A DNA stretch of 38,774 nt from Rhodospirillales bacterium 20-60-12 (GCA_002255495.1 NCAP01000010.1:1-38774); one strand, 5' to 3'. Numbered from the stretch's first letter, positions 16,217 through 25,708 are shown. Notes: generated by a model not told the origin, from the letters alone. Program-made: numbers and translations.

Positions 16217-17668
16217 TCAGCCAACTGATCCTTCGAGACTTACGGCGAGTAATTTTTGCGCTTCGACGGCGAATTCCATCGGCAGCTCCTTCAGCACATC
16301 CTTGCAGAATCCATTGACGATCAGGCCCACGGAATCTTCCTCCGACAACCCTCTGGAGCGGCAATAGAAAAGCTGGTCATCGGCAATTTTAGAGGTCGTG
16401 GCTTCATGTTCCACTTTGCCGGTCGGGTTGCGGCATTCGATATAGGGCACCGTATGCGCACCACAGCGATCGCCGATCAGCAAGCTGTCACACTGGGTGA
16501 AATTACGCGCGTTGCGGGCATTGGGCATGATGCGCACAAGGCCGCGATAGGTGTTATTGGACTGCCCGGCCGAAATGCCCTTGGCAATGATGGTGCTGGA
16601 GGTATTGGCGCCGAGATGGATCATTTTGGTGCCGGTATCGGCCTGCTGATGATTATTGGTCACCGCGACAGAGTAAAATTCACCGACCGAGCCCTCGCCC
16701 TGCAGAATGCATGACGGATATTTCCAGGTGATCGCCGAGCCGGTTTCCACCTGCGTCCAGGAGATTTTCGAATTCGCCCCCCGGCAGGCGCCGCGCTTGG
16801 TGACGAAATTATAAATCCCGCCACGGCCCTGCGCATCGCCCGGATACCAGTTCTGAACGGTGGAATATTTGATTTTGGCTTCATCGAGAGCGACCAGTTC
16901 CACCACGGCGGCGTGAAGCTGGTTCTCATCGCGCATCGGCGCCGTGCAGCCTTCGAGATAGGATACGCTGGCCCCTTCTTCGGCGATGATCAATGTGCGC
17001 TCAAACTGGCCGGTATTGCGGGCATTGATGCGAAAATAGGTGGACAACTCCATCGGGCAGCGCACGCCGCGCGGAATAAACACGAAACTGCCGTCGCTGA
17101 ACACGGCGGAGTTCAATGCGGTGAAATAATTATCGCCGGCTGGCACCACGCTGCCCAGATATTTGCGCACCAATTCAGGATGTTCACGCACCGCTTCACT
17201 GATCGAGCAGAAAATCACGCCGACTTTGCTGAGTGATTCCCGGAACGTGGTCGCCACCGAGACGCTGTCGAACACGGCATCGACCGCGACACCGGCGAGC
17301 GAGGCGCGCTCGTTCAGCGGAATACCGAGTTTTTCGTACATGGCGAGCAAATCAGGATCGACATCGGCCAGCGATTTGGGAGCTGGGCGCTTGGGCGCCG
17401 CATAATAATATAAATCGTTGTAATCGATCGGCGGATGTTTCACCCTTGCCCAATTTGGCTCTTCCATCTTCTGCCAGGCGGCGAAAGATTTCAGGCGCCA
17501 GGCGAGCAGCCATTCGGGCTCGCCTTTCTTTTCGGAAATCAGGCGCACGATGGCTTCATTGAGACCGCGCGGTGCAAATTCCATTTCGATGTCCGTCTCG
17601 AACCCATATTTATAGGTCGATCCGGTGATCTGCTGGACGGTATCGAGCGTTTCGGCGATAGCGGGCAT
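16217..17668 (-). CDS. sufB: SufB scaffold subunit
   Basis: A 483-residue scaffold protein on which the nascent cluster is built in the SufBC2D complex. Motifs: [34 protein letters not shown] with the conserved Cys, [22 protein letters not shown], and [18 protein letters not shown] near the C-terminus, followed by [13 protein letters not shown]. Length is normal for bacterial SufB. It is the first enzyme gene after the regulator sufR, 11 bases away, which points to one operon of eight genes ending with sufA. Confidence 0.97.
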   Translation of the reverse strand: MPAIAETLDTVQQITGSTYKYGFETDIEMEFAPRGLNEAIVRLISEKKGEPEWLLAWRLKSFAAWQKMEEPNWARVKHPPIDYNDLYYYAAPKRPAPKSLADVDPDLLAMYEKLGIPLNERASLAGVAVDAVFDSVSVATTFRESLSKVGVIFCSISEAVREHPELVRKYLGSVVPAGDNYFTALNSAVFSDGSFVFIPRGVRCPMELSTYFRINARNTGQFERTLIIAEEGASVSYLEGCTAPMRDENQLHAAVVELVALDEAKIKYSTVQNWYPGDAQGRGGIYNFVTKRGACRGANSKISWTQVETGSAITWKYPSCILQGEGSVGEFYSVAVTNNHQQADTGTKMIHLGANTSSTIIAKGISAGQSNNTYRGLVRIMPNARNARNFTQCDSLLIGDRCGAHTVPYIECRNPTGKVEHEATTSKIADDQLFYCRSRGLSEEDSVGLIVNGFCKDVLKELPMEFAVEAQKLLAVSLEGSVG

Positions 17669-17679
17669 TGTTTCGACCT

Positions 17680-18132
17680 CTAATCGGAAAAAGCGGCAAG
17701 GGCAGCGGGCAGGCGTAGCGAAATAGGTTGGCAGTCACCGGCCATGTCGGCCAGGCTGATCGAGCGCAAGGCATCCCGTATGGCCTCGTTCACCGGCGTC
17801 CAGCGGCCTGCCATGGGGCAGAGCGAATGGCTCTCACAGCCGCCAGAGCCGCCTTCGACACAGGCGGTCAGGGCAATCGGGCCGTCGATTGCGACAATCA
17901 CGTCCGACACCGGGATGGCCGATAAAGGCCGCGCCAGCCGATAGCCGCCATGTGCCCCGCGCTGGGAGATCACCAGGCCGGTTTGCGTCAATGATTTCAA
18001 AACCTTCGCCACGGTCGGCTCGGGGATGCCGATGGCACCGGCGATGCAAGGCGAGGTCGCGACGCCATCGGCCTGCGACAGGCGAACCAGCACCGCGACG
18101 GCGTAATCGGTTAAACGGGATAATCTCAACAT
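17680..18132 (-). CDS. sufR: Rrf2-family SUF operon regulator
   Basis: A 150-residue Rrf2 regulator resembling the proteobacterial 'SUF system Fe-S cluster assembly regulator'. The winged helix starts [18 protein letters not shown], with [14 protein letters not shown] as the recognition region and [12 protein letters not shown] as the wing. Cys91, Cys99 and Cys105 form a cluster-binding triad like that of IscR, so it probably senses Fe-S status and represses the operon when clusters suffice. I chose ATG 18132; an in-frame extension to 18246 has no family homology. The gene symbol follows common usage and is not meant to imply the cyanobacterial DtxR-like SufR. Confidence 0.88.
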   Translation of the reverse strand: MLRLSRLTDYAVAVLVRLSQADGVATSPCIAGAIGIPEPTVAKVLKSLTQTGLVISQRGAHGGYRLARPLSAIPVSDVIVAIDGPIALTACVEGGSGGCESHSLCPMAGRWTPVNEAIRDALRSISLADMAGDCQPISLRLPAALAAFSD

Positions 18133-18147
18133 GGCACAACCTATTGC

Positions 18148-18162
18148 GGACCTTGTTGGTCC
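18148..18162 (-). promoter_or_regulatory. candidate Rrf2 operator before the suf operon
   Basis: GGACC-TTGTT-GGTCC is a perfect 5-bp inverted repeat with five-base spacing, 15-30 bases ahead of the regulator's ATG. On the minus strand a TTGACG that could be a -35 element lies farther upstream. Location suits autorepression, but the assignment rests on symmetry and position only. Confidence 0.35.
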
Positions 18163-18245
18163 TGATTGCAGATGGGGCATGATTCCCCCGCCGTCAACCA
18201 CCTTGTGCGATTGTTCAACCGGCTTGGTCGGCTCAATATAGCCCA

Positions 18246-18845
18246 ATGAACCAAAATATCGTCGAGCCGCGCCACGCGGCCAGTATCATCCTGCTGCGCC
18301 ATGACCAAGCGGGGCTGAAGGCCCTGATGGGTTTGCGCGGTGCCGGGCACAAATTCATGCCCAATAAAATGGTCTTCCCCGGCGGTGCTGTGGATGATGC
18401 CGATTATGGCGCCCCCCTCGCCCAGCCTTTGCCGCCCGCCGTGCGCGCCCGGCTGGAGCGTGGCGCGACACCGGATCTGGCGCTGGCGCTGGGCCATGCG
18501 GCGGCCCGTGAGTTGGCCGAGGAAACCGGGCTGAGCCTGGGCGAGCCGCCGGATTTGAGCCGGATTGATTATCTCTGCCGGGCAATAACCCCGCCCGACC
18601 GCGCCTATCGCTTCGATGCGCGGTTTTTCGTCGGTGATTTTTCGCTCCTGACGGGCACTCTGGCTGGCTCCGGTGAGCTCGAATCACTCGATTGGTATCT
18701 GGTTGATGACATGCTCAAGCTCGATTTGGCGCTGGCCACCCGGGTGGTGATGCAGAAATTGCTGGAATATCTGGATCAGGACCCCGCCACCCGCTCTAGC
18801 GGGCCGGTTCCGGTGCTGCGTGACCGGGGTTGGGTGACAGAATAG
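18246..18845 (+). CDS. Nudix hydrolase with an interrupted Nudix box
   Basis: A 199-residue Nudix-fold protein. The box begins VFPGGAVDDAD (about 42-52) and resumes at AARELAEETGLSLG (about 86-99), so roughly 30 residues separate the glycine part from the REUXEEXGU metal-binding helix. A similar interruption is known in NUDT19-type CoA diphosphatases, which makes CoA or an acyl-CoA a possible substrate, but this is inference. It is divergent from sufR with 113 bases between the starts. Its last 50 bases overlap the 3' end of gph on the other strand. Confidence 0.82.
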   Translation: MNQNIVEPRHAASIILLRHDQAGLKALMGLRGAGHKFMPNKMVFPGGAVDDADYGAPLAQPLPPAVRARLERGATPDLALALGHAAARELAEETGLSLGEPPDLSRIDYLCRAITPPDRAYRFDARFFVGDFSLLTGTLAGSGELESLDWYLVDDMLKLDLALATRVVMQKLLEYLDQDPATRSSGPVPVLRDRGWVTE

Positions 18846-19479
18846 TGCCGACCAGCGCCGGCAAAGCGGAAATATCATCAAGCCGCGGCGCGCCATGGGC
18901 CATCTCGGGCAGGCCATAGCCCCAGCCGGCGTAAATCGCACTCACACCCAGCCCGCGCGCCGCCAGCATGTCATTCTGATGATCGCCGATCATAACGGCC
19001 TGATCAGCACTCACGCCGAGGGCGGTGAGGCTGGCCTGCAAATGCCGCGGATCGGGCTTGCGAAACGCTGTCGAATCGCCGCCGGTGATGGCCGTGAAAT
19101 AGCTATCGAGCCCGAGATCGCGCAGAATCGTCCGCGCGGGTGCGACCGGCTTGTTGGTGCAGACCGCCAGATGATAACCACGGGCGACCAGCGTTTTCAG
19201 CGCCTGTTCCATGCCCGGAAAGGCCCTTGTATCGTCCGCGGCATGGGCTTCGTAATCTTCCAAGAAGTCGGTTTGATGGGCCTCGTTCGCCTCCAGCCCG
19301 CGGGCGGCAAAGGCGCGCTCCACCAATTTGCGCGCGCCATCGCCGATCATCGGCATGACATCGGCGCGGCTCAGCGCGGCCAGGCCCAATTTGGCGAACA
19401 GCCGGTTGAGCGCCGCGCGAATATCGATCTCCGAATCGATCAAGGTCCCATCGAGATCGAATATTACGGCAGACGCCAT
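18796..19479 (-). CDS. gph: phosphoglycolate phosphatase (HAD family)
   Basis: A 227-residue HAD hydrolase; Gph removes phosphate from 2-phosphoglycolate formed by DNA repair or oxygenase side reactions. HAD motif I is FDLDGTLIDSE (Asp nucleophile about 8), motif II VCTNKP, motif III Lys in the FRKPDPRHL region, and motif IV GDHQNDMLAARG. A helical cap lies between motifs I and II. I chose ATG 19479 (MASAVIFDLDG); ATG 19494 is also possible. It ends inside the Nudix gene (50-bp convergent overlap), and its start is 72 bases from glmU on the opposite strand. Confidence 0.88.
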   Translation of the reverse strand: MASAVIFDLDGTLIDSEIDIRAALNRLFAKLGLAALSRADVMPMIGDGARKLVERAFAARGLEANEAHQTDFLEDYEAHAADDTRAFPGMEQALKTLVARGYHLAVCTNKPVAPARTILRDLGLDSYFTAITGGDSTAFRKPDPRHLQASLTALGVSADQAVMIGDHQNDMLAARGLGVSAIYAGWGYGLPEMAHGAPRLDDISALPALVGTILSPNPGHAAPEPAR

Positions 19480-19551
19480 GACACACTCCGACATTGAATT
19501 TGACTTCCGCCCCCTTTGACACAGCGCAACCACCCATGCCACCCCGGATGC

Positions 19552-20862
19552 ATGGAACGCACCGCTATTATTCTCGCCGCCGGATTAGGCACGCGGATGA
19601 AATCCGCCTTGCCGAAAGCCGCCCACCCGATCGCCGGGCAGCCGATGCTGACCCATCTGATCAATGCCTGCACGGCCTATTTCAGCCGGATTGTCGTGGT
19701 CAGCGGGCCCGGCATGACCCAGATCGAGGCGTTGGCCGCACCGCATGATGTCGTGGTGCAGACCGAACGGCTTGGCACGGCCCACGCCGCCTTGCAGGCG
19801 GCGGCGCATTTCGGCACCGGCCCGGTTGCGATTTTATATGCCGACAACCCGCTGATCAGCCCGGCCACACTTGCCGCCCTGGCCGCGCGGCTGGCGCAAG
19901 GTGACGCGCAATTGGTGCTGCTGGGCATGACGCCGCCGGACCCGGGCCGTTACGGGCGGATCATCAGCAACGGCGCCTATGTCGAGCGGATTATCGAATA
20001 TGCCGATGCCAGCGCGGCTGAGCGGGCGGTGGGCTTGTGCAATGCCGGCGGGCTGATGGCGCACGCGTCCGACATGGTGCGCTGGCTGGCGGCCGTGCGG
20101 CCTGACAATGAAAAAGGCGAATATTATCTGACCGACATTGTGGCCCTGGCGCGGGCGGAGGGGGCGAGGGTCGCCGCCTTGGATGCGCCGTTTGCCGAAT
20201 GCCGCGGGATCAATTCGCGCGCCGAACTTGCCGCCGCCGAAGCCGGGCTGCAGGAGGGGCTGCGCGCCGCTGCCATGGATGAGGGTGTGGCCATGCAGGC
20301 ACCCGAGACCGTGTTTTTGGCAGCCGACACCAAGCTCGCTGCCGATGTCAGCATCGGCCCTTATGTCGTCTTCGGGCCCGGCGTGCAGGTGGCCCGCGGC
20401 GCGCAGATCAAGGCGTTTTCGCATCTTGAGGGCTGCCGGATTGAAGCCGGCGCCATCATTGGCCCCTACGCGCGCATCAGGCCCGGCAGCGTCATCGGTG
20501 CAGGCGCGCATATTGGCAATTTTTGTGAAACCAAGGCGGCCGATATCGGCCCGGGCGCGAAAGTGAATCATTTGAGTTATATCGGCGATGCCGCGATCGG
20601 CGCGCGAACGAATATCGGCGCCGGCACGATCACCTGCAATTATGACGGCACGCAGAAGCATAAAACAATGATCGGCGCAGATGTCTTTGTCGGCTCCGAT
20701 ACCGCCTTGGTCGCACCGGTGACTGTCGGCGATCATGTGATCATCGGCGCGGGCAGCGTGATTACTGAAAATATCGAGGCCGATTCATTGGCCATCGCGC
20801 GCGGGCGGCAAGTGACCAAGCCCGGCCGCGGAACCCGCTCCAAACCTGCCCGGAGGGCCTAG
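19552..20862 (+). CDS. glmU: GlmU, bifunctional UDP-GlcNAc pyrophosphorylase/acetyltransferase
   Basis: A 436-residue enzyme making UDP-GlcNAc for peptidoglycan and LPS. The N-terminal uridyltransferase domain opens ILAAGLGTRMKSALPKAAHP with the nucleotide-binding loop and Arg/Lys. YADNPLI carries the metal-binding Asp. The C-terminal part is a left-handed beta-helix of hexapeptide repeats (about 255-430), with NFCETKAADIGPGAKVNHLSYIGDA containing acetyltransferase contacts (quoted discontinuously: NFCETK, KVNHLSYIGDA). ATG 19552 puts the catalytic loop at residue 6; an in-frame start 12 codons earlier adds unlike sequence. glmS follows after two bases. Confidence 0.96.
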   Translation: MERTAIILAAGLGTRMKSALPKAAHPIAGQPMLTHLINACTAYFSRIVVVSGPGMTQIEALAAPHDVVVQTERLGTAHAALQAAAHFGTGPVAILYADNPLISPATLAALAARLAQGDAQLVLLGMTPPDPGRYGRIISNGAYVERIIEYADASAAERAVGLCNAGGLMAHASDMVRWLAAVRPDNEKGEYYLTDIVALARAEGARVAALDAPFAECRGINSRAELAAAEAGLQEGLRAAAMDEGVAMQAPETVFLAADTKLAADVSIGPYVVFGPGVQVARGAQIKAFSHLEGCRIEAGAIIGPYARIRPGSVIGAGAHIGNFCETKAADIGPGAKVNHLSYIGDAAIGARTNIGAGTITCNYDGTQKHKTMIGADVFVGSDTALVAPVTVGDHVIIGAGSVITENIEADSLAIARGRQVTKPGRGTRSKPARRA

Positions 20863-20864
20863 AG

Positions 20865-22688
20865 ATGTGTGGAATTGTAGGCGTGATCGGCCGTGCCGCG
20901 GCCGCCCCCTTATTGCTCGATGGGCTGCAGCGCTTGGCTTATCGGGGATATGACAGTGCGGGCATTGCAACCTTGGTGGATGGTGCCATCGAACGGCGGC
21001 GCGCCGAGGGCAAGTTGGTTAATCTGGCTAACGCTCTGGCAGCGCAGCCTCTGGCCGGGCTGATCGGCATCGGCCACACGCGCTGGGCGACGCATGGCGC
21101 ACCCACCGAGACCAACGCCCATCCGCACGGCACCGCGCGCGTGGCCGTCGTGCATAACGGCATCATTGAAAACCATGCGGAGTTGCGCGCCGAACTTTCC
21201 GCCCTGGGGCAGGAATTCAGCACCGAGACCGATACCGAGACCGTTGCGCAATTGGTTGATCTGCATCTGCAGCGCGGCATGGCACCGATTGAAGCGGCCT
21301 CGGCGGCCTTCGCCCGGCTTGAAGGGGCTTATGCGCTGGCCTTGATATTTGCCGGGCACCCTGAATTGATCATCGGCGCGCAGAGCGGTGCGCCGCTCGC
21401 CGTCGGTTATGGCGATGAAGAGATGTATTTGGGATCAGACGCTCTGGCCCTCGCCCCCCTCACCCGCCGTATCGCTTATTTGGAAGATGGCGACTGGGTG
21501 GTGGTAACGCGCCAGGGTGCGGCATTTTTCGATGCGCAAAATCAACCGATCAGCCGCGAGATCAGGCTGACCAATTTGACCGGCGCCTCGATCGGCAAGG
21601 GCAATTTCCGGCATTTCATGGAAAAGGAATTGCATGAACATCCCGTTGTGATCGGCGATGTGCTGCACCGGATGATCGACCCCGCGCGGCACATGCCCGT
21701 GCTGCCTGCACTACCCTTCGATCTGGCGACCGCACCGCGGGCGACCATCAGCGCCTGCGGATCGGCATATTATGCCGGGCTCACCGGCCGGTTCTGGCTG
21801 GAATCGCTTGCGCGATTGCCCTGCGATGCCGATGTGGCAAGCGAATTTCGCTATCGTGCCCCGCCTTTATCCGCCGGCGGGCTGGGCATCCTGGTCAGCC
21901 AATCGGGTGAAACCGCCGACACGTTAGCGGCATTGCGCTATTTGCGCGGCCACAAGCAAAGCATCGTTTCGGTATTGAATGTACCCGAATGCACCATGGC
22001 GCGCGAGAGCGACTGCGTGCTGGAAACCGTGGCCGGGCCTGAAATTGGGGTTGCCAGCACCAAAGCCTTCACCGCGCAATTGACGGTGCTGGCCGCGTTT
22101 TCTCTGGCGGCGGCACAAGCGCGCCGAACCCTCAATGATGGCGAAATATCAAGGCTGGTTGGCGCATTATTGGAAGTGCCCGGCAAAGCCGCGCAGATTC
22201 TTGCTGATCCCGGGCCGATCATGGCGTTGGCCAAGCGCATCGAACAGGCGCGCGACGTGCTCTATCTCGGGCGCGGCGCCTGCTTCCCGACCGCTCTGGA
22301 AGGGGCGCTGAAGCTCAAGGAAATCAGCTATATCCATGCCGAAGCCTATGCGGCGGGCGAGATGAAACATGGGCCGATTGCGCTGATCGATAAATATGTG
22401 CCGGTGATTGCAATCGCCCCTTCAGGGCCGCTATTTGAAAAGACCGCCTCCAACCTGCAGGAGGCGGCCGCACGCGGTGGCCAGATCATCGTATTCTCCG
22501 ATCAAGCAGGTGCCGCCAAGCTCGCCAATATCGCCACCGAGACGATTATTCTGCCCGATTGCGATCCGTTCGTCGCACCCATTTTATACGCCATTCCGGT
22601 CCAGATGCTCGCGTATCATGTGGCATTGCTGAAGGGCACCGACGTTGACCAGCCGCGCAATCTCGCCAAATCGGTCACGGTCGAATAA
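20865..22688 (+). CDS. glmS: GlmS glutamine-fructose-6-phosphate aminotransferase
   Basis: A 607-residue enzyme making glucosamine-6-phosphate from fructose-6-phosphate and glutamine, the entry point to the pathway that GlmU completes. After Met removal Cys1 (MCGIVGVIG) is the glutaminase nucleophile; GHTRWATHG and HNGIIENH follow. The isomerase half has two SIS domains: SACGSAYYAGL, SQSGETADTLAAL, ASTKAFTAQL, and EGALKLKEISYIHAEAYAAGEMKHGP, with a C-terminal DQPRNLAKSVTVE closing the active site. Its GGAGG ribosome binding site lies in the end of glmU. No GlmS ribozyme is expected in this group and none is visible. Confidence 0.97.
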   Translation: MCGIVGVIGRAAAAPLLLDGLQRLAYRGYDSAGIATLVDGAIERRRAEGKLVNLANALAAQPLAGLIGIGHTRWATHGAPTETNAHPHGTARVAVVHNGIIENHAELRAELSALGQEFSTETDTETVAQLVDLHLQRGMAPIEAASAAFARLEGAYALALIFAGHPELIIGAQSGAPLAVGYGDEEMYLGSDALALAPLTRRIAYLEDGDWVVVTRQGAAFFDAQNQPISREIRLTNLTGASIGKGNFRHFMEKELHEHPVVIGDVLHRMIDPARHMPVLPALPFDLATAPRATISACGSAYYAGLTGRFWLESLARLPCDADVASEFRYRAPPLSAGGLGILVSQSGETADTLAALRYLRGHKQSIVSVLNVPECTMARESDCVLETVAGPEIGVASTKAFTAQLTVLAAFSLAAAQARRTLNDGEISRLVGALLEVPGKAAQILADPGPIMALAKRIEQARDVLYLGRGACFPTALEGALKLKEISYIHAEAYAAGEMKHGPIALIDKYVPVIAIAPSGPLFEKTASNLQEAAARGGQIIVFSDQAGAAKLANIATETIILPDCDPFVAPILYAIPVQMLAYHVALLKGTDVDQPRNLAKSVTVE

Positions 22689-22724
22689 CCGGCTGCAAAA
22701 AACGCCGCCGGGTGATTTGGAGTC

Positions 22725-22778
22725 ATAAAGTTTACTCCTGAATAATAAAGTATACTCGTCGGCAATAAAGCTTACTCC
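22725..22778. repeat. three 14-bp direct repeats at exact 20-bp spacing
   Basis: ATAAAGTTTACTCC (22725), ATAAAGTATACTCG (22745) and ATAAAGCTTACTCC (22765) each begin 20 bp apart with unrelated six-base spacers. The first is also part of GGAGT-N10-ACTCC. Multiple 20-bp-phased repeats occur at IS21-family termini and in cooperative operators. The site lies between convergent glmS and the ATPase gene, with no open reading frame in 22689-22847 that I can support. Confidence 0.75.
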
Positions 22779-22847
22779 AAAATTTTACCTTTAATCCTGT
22801 CAACGGCGGCGGAAAAATGTGCCAGATGAGCGCAACCCGCATCGAGG

Positions 22848-25211
22848 TCACACAATGCTAAGCCAGCTGAAGATCGGGATTTTTATGGTATCGAGTAGAA
22901 GAGCGAACAGCGTTGCGCTGAGCAGTGTGGCGAGAACAAGAAACGGGCTGACAGCGATCATCGCAAAGCCGGTGATGGCCATGATCCCCGCGATCGCGAT
23001 GGCCGCGAGGGAGGAGGCAGCGACCCACAGGCTAGGGCGTGAGTGCCAGAAATGGCGGCGTTCGCGGATCGCATAGATCGAGGTCTGACTGCCGAATACC
23101 AGGGCGAGGAACGCCAGGGTGCGGATGGGACCGAGGCCGAGGCCGAGGCCGAACATTCCGACCGCGACAACGCCAGTACAGAAGGCCAACAGGCCCAACC
23201 CCATCAGGACGCCGGCGATGGTCAGGTTGCCGATACGCCAGACGTTGGGGATCGGTGAGGTATAGACGTTGTCCGTCGTCAGCGACATCGAAAGGAAATC
23301 GCCGGTGATCAGATAAATCACGATCAGTAGCGGGGTCAGGATTGCGTGGCCGGTCATCAGCAGGCCGAGGGCGAGAAACAGCACAGTCGCCAGTTTTCTG
23401 GTGATGGTGTTCAATGTGTAGGTCTGGATGCGCTGGAAGGTGATGCGGCCTTCTTTGACCGCGGCGAGGATGCCGGCGAGGCCGGGTCCTGTCAGCACCA
23501 TGCCGGCCGCCGATTTCGCAACATCAGTAGCGGTCGATACCGCGATTCCCATTTGTGCCTGGCGTAGGGCTGGTGCATCGTTCGCGCCATCGCCGCACAT
23601 GCCCACGGTGTGATGAGCCTGCTGAAAGGCTTTGACCAGCTTGTACTTGTCTTCGGGCAGCACGCCGGCGAACACGGCGAAGCTTTCCGGGCGAACATCG
23701 GCCGGGATGGTGCCGACCGGGCAAACCGGACCATCGAGTCCGACGGCGCGGGCGACGATAATGGCGGTGGTTGGGGCATCGCCTGTGACCATCACGGTGC
23801 GGACACCGAGGGCTTTCAACTGCGCGATCAGAGTGGCGGAATCGTCGCGCGGCGGATCGCTGAGAGCGATCAGCCCGGCCAGGCGCATCGCCTGTGCCGG
23901 GCCAAAGGCCACAGCGAGCACGCGGAAGCCCTTGGCTTGGAGCGCCTCCGCGGTGGCAGCCGCCCCCGGCATGGGCTGAATCAACGCGGTTACCGCTGCG
24001 AAGGCGCCTTTGACGATGCGCTGGTGTGCACCGTCGGGTCCGGTGACGTCCGCCGCGGACATTTTGGTGGTTGGATCGAAGGGGATAAATTTGATCATAG
24101 TCGGAGGATCGGGGACCGAGGTGCTAAGTGCTGCATCCCGGATCGCGCCATCGACGGGGTCCTGTCCGCCATCCGAGCTGGCCAGCGCGGCGAAGCTGAG
24201 GACCTGCGCCTCATCGAAATCCGGCATCGGGGTGATAGCAGTGACCTTCAGCTCATTGCGGGTCAGCGTGCCGGTTTTGTCGGCGCAGAGGACCGTCATT
24301 GTGGCAGCTTCATCGACCGCGGAGAGGCGCGTCGGCAGCACGTTCAATCGCCCGAGTGCGCGGGCGCCGATCGCGGCGGCAAGGGTGAAGGTGGCGGGGA
24401 GGGCGACCGGGATCGAGGCGAGAATCGCGGTGAGCACAAGGGGGATGATGTCGCGCGTGCCCATGCCGATGTGGATCGCGTATGTCACCAGGAACAGGGT
24501 GACCATGCCGTTGAAGCCGGCAAGATTGCGCACCACCCGCAGAACCGCCTTCTGTTGGGCACTGACGACATGGGCAATCTTGACCAGTTCGGCGGTGCGA
24601 CCGAATTTGGTCCTGACCCCGGTTGCCATGACCAGGGCGACCGCCTCGCCCCGCCGCACCAGAGCGCCGGCGTAGGTTTGCACACCGGGGCCGGCCTCGA
24701 TCGGCACCGACTCCCCGGTCAGCATCGACTGATCAAGCAAAACCTCGCCATCGATCAGGATGACATCGGCGGCGACGATGCCACCGAGCGAGAGTTTCAC
24801 CACGTCGTCCGGCACCAGGTCGCGCGTGGGGCGAATGACCCAGGTGCCGTCTCGCCTGACCGAGGCGTTCAACGCAAGGCGCGATTTTAGCGCGTCAAGC
24901 GTTGCCTGCGCGCGACCCTCCTGCAGAAGGCCAAGGGTGGCATTGAACAGGAGAAGGGCGGCGACGACTGCGGCTTCGATGCGATCGCCCAGCACGATCT
25001 GTAGCACGATCGCCGCTTCCAGCATCACCGGCACTGGCGCCCAGAATTTGCCGAGCACCCGTGGCAGGAACCCGACCGTTGTTTCCGGCATGGCATTGGG
25101 GCCGTATTGGGCGAGGCGGGCGGCGGCCTGCACGCTGGAGAGGCCGGTCGTGCTGGTGGCGTGATCGGCGGCGGTCGCCGGTGGTGGTGAGTCGTTCAAA
25201 ACGCCACCCAC
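22848..25211 (-). CDS. P-type (type III) proton-exporting ATPase
   Basis: A 787-residue membrane pump. Features in order: actuator-domain LTGES (about 165), the membrane segment IPVALPATFTLAAAIGA typical of plasma-membrane H+-ATPases, phosphorylation motif DKTGTLT (about 310), MVTGDAPTTA, and GDGANDAP (about 545), with six C-terminal hydrophobic helices. No heavy-metal-binding N-terminal domain or CPx motif is seen, which argues against P1B pumps. It would expel protons at ATP cost, which suits an acid-living cell. Start is a GTG at 25211 overlapping the preceding remnant gene by 16 bases. It stands apart from neighbouring operons, beside repeat and IS traces. Confidence 0.88.
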   Translation of the reverse strand: MGGVLNDSPPPATAADHATSTTGLSSVQAAARLAQYGPNAMPETTVGFLPRVLGKFWAPVPVMLEAAIVLQIVLGDRIEAAVVAALLLFNATLGLLQEGRAQATLDALKSRLALNASVRRDGTWVIRPTRDLVPDDVVKLSLGGIVAADVILIDGEVLLDQSMLTGESVPIEAGPGVQTYAGALVRRGEAVALVMATGVRTKFGRTAELVKIAHVVSAQQKAVLRVVRNLAGFNGMVTLFLVTYAIHIGMGTRDIIPLVLTAILASIPVALPATFTLAAAIGARALGRLNVLPTRLSAVDEAATMTVLCADKTGTLTRNELKVTAITPMPDFDEAQVLSFAALASSDGGQDPVDGAIRDAALSTSVPDPPTMIKFIPFDPTTKMSAADVTGPDGAHQRIVKGAFAAVTALIQPMPGAAATAEALQAKGFRVLAVAFGPAQAMRLAGLIALSDPPRDDSATLIAQLKALGVRTVMVTGDAPTTAIIVARAVGLDGPVCPVGTIPADVRPESFAVFAGVLPEDKYKLVKAFQQAHHTVGMCGDGANDAPALRQAQMGIAVSTATDVAKSAAGMVLTGPGLAGILAAVKEGRITFQRIQTYTLNTITRKLATVLFLALGLLMTGHAILTPLLIVIYLITGDFLSMSLTTDNVYTSPIPNVWRIGNLTIAGVLMGLGLLAFCTGVVAVGMFGLGLGLGPIRTLAFLALVFGSQTSIYAIRERRHFWHSRPSLWVAASSLAAIAIAGIMAITGFAMIAVSPFLVLATLLSATLFALLLDTIKIPIFSWLSIV

Positions 25212-25708
25212 ACGCCGCTGAACACCTTGTCGTTCACGCAGGTGCCGTATTTGGGGTTGCTGTCGATCTGATCGTAGGATTTGGTCATGCCATAGTTCTG
25301 GTGGATCAGTTCCGAGGTCGTGACGGTCAGATCATCGACGTGGTCGCGGCGGCTGGAAGTGAGACCCTCGACGTCGCGCGCCGCCCAGTTCTGCGACTCT
25401 TGGATGAAGCTGGACTGGAGCGAAAACGCCTGTTGGGGTTCGATCCATTGAAACTGGGTGTCGACTTCGAGATCGATGATGTGATTTGTCGCCCCGCTGA
25501 CCACGGCGGCGGGGCAAGGATTGTCCAGCAGGGCGTAATCGCCGATCTCGAAGAAATGACTGTCCCGGGTGCGCTGTAACGCGAGGCGGACATAGGGGAT
25601 CACGCCATCATCTTGGGTCGCGGCGCCGAGGCCCAGCGCGTAGCTCATTTGATTGGACAGCGATTTATAGAGGTCGACCTCGGCATAGATCATGTTGTTG
25701 ATTTCCAC
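25196..25708 (-). pseudogene. 3' remnant of an outer-membrane barrel/cytochrome-associated protein gene
   Basis: About 165 residues with alternating polar/hydrophobic stretches ending in aromatic FSGVWVAF, as in outer-membrane beta-barrels. It recalls the C-terminal barrel of outer-membrane proteins annotated as 'cytochrome C' in some proteobacteria (pattern VIPYVRLALQR, then FQWIEPQQAFSLQSSFI), but this is from memory and unsure. The open frame begins with a GTG lying within an IS-like end, just after an in-frame TAG, and no signal peptide or N-terminal half exists. Hence I read it as a gene truncated by insertion. The end overlaps the ATPase start by 16 bases. Confidence 0.55.

Noticed and set aside
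22725-22778. Possible CRISPR fragment
   Set aside because: Units of 14 bp with six-base spacers are far too short, and no cas gene is near.
23610-24890. 426-codon plus-strand open frame
   Set aside because: Lies wholly antisense to the ATPase gene, and its Gly/Asp/His-rich product has no domain. It is a shadow of high-GC codon use.
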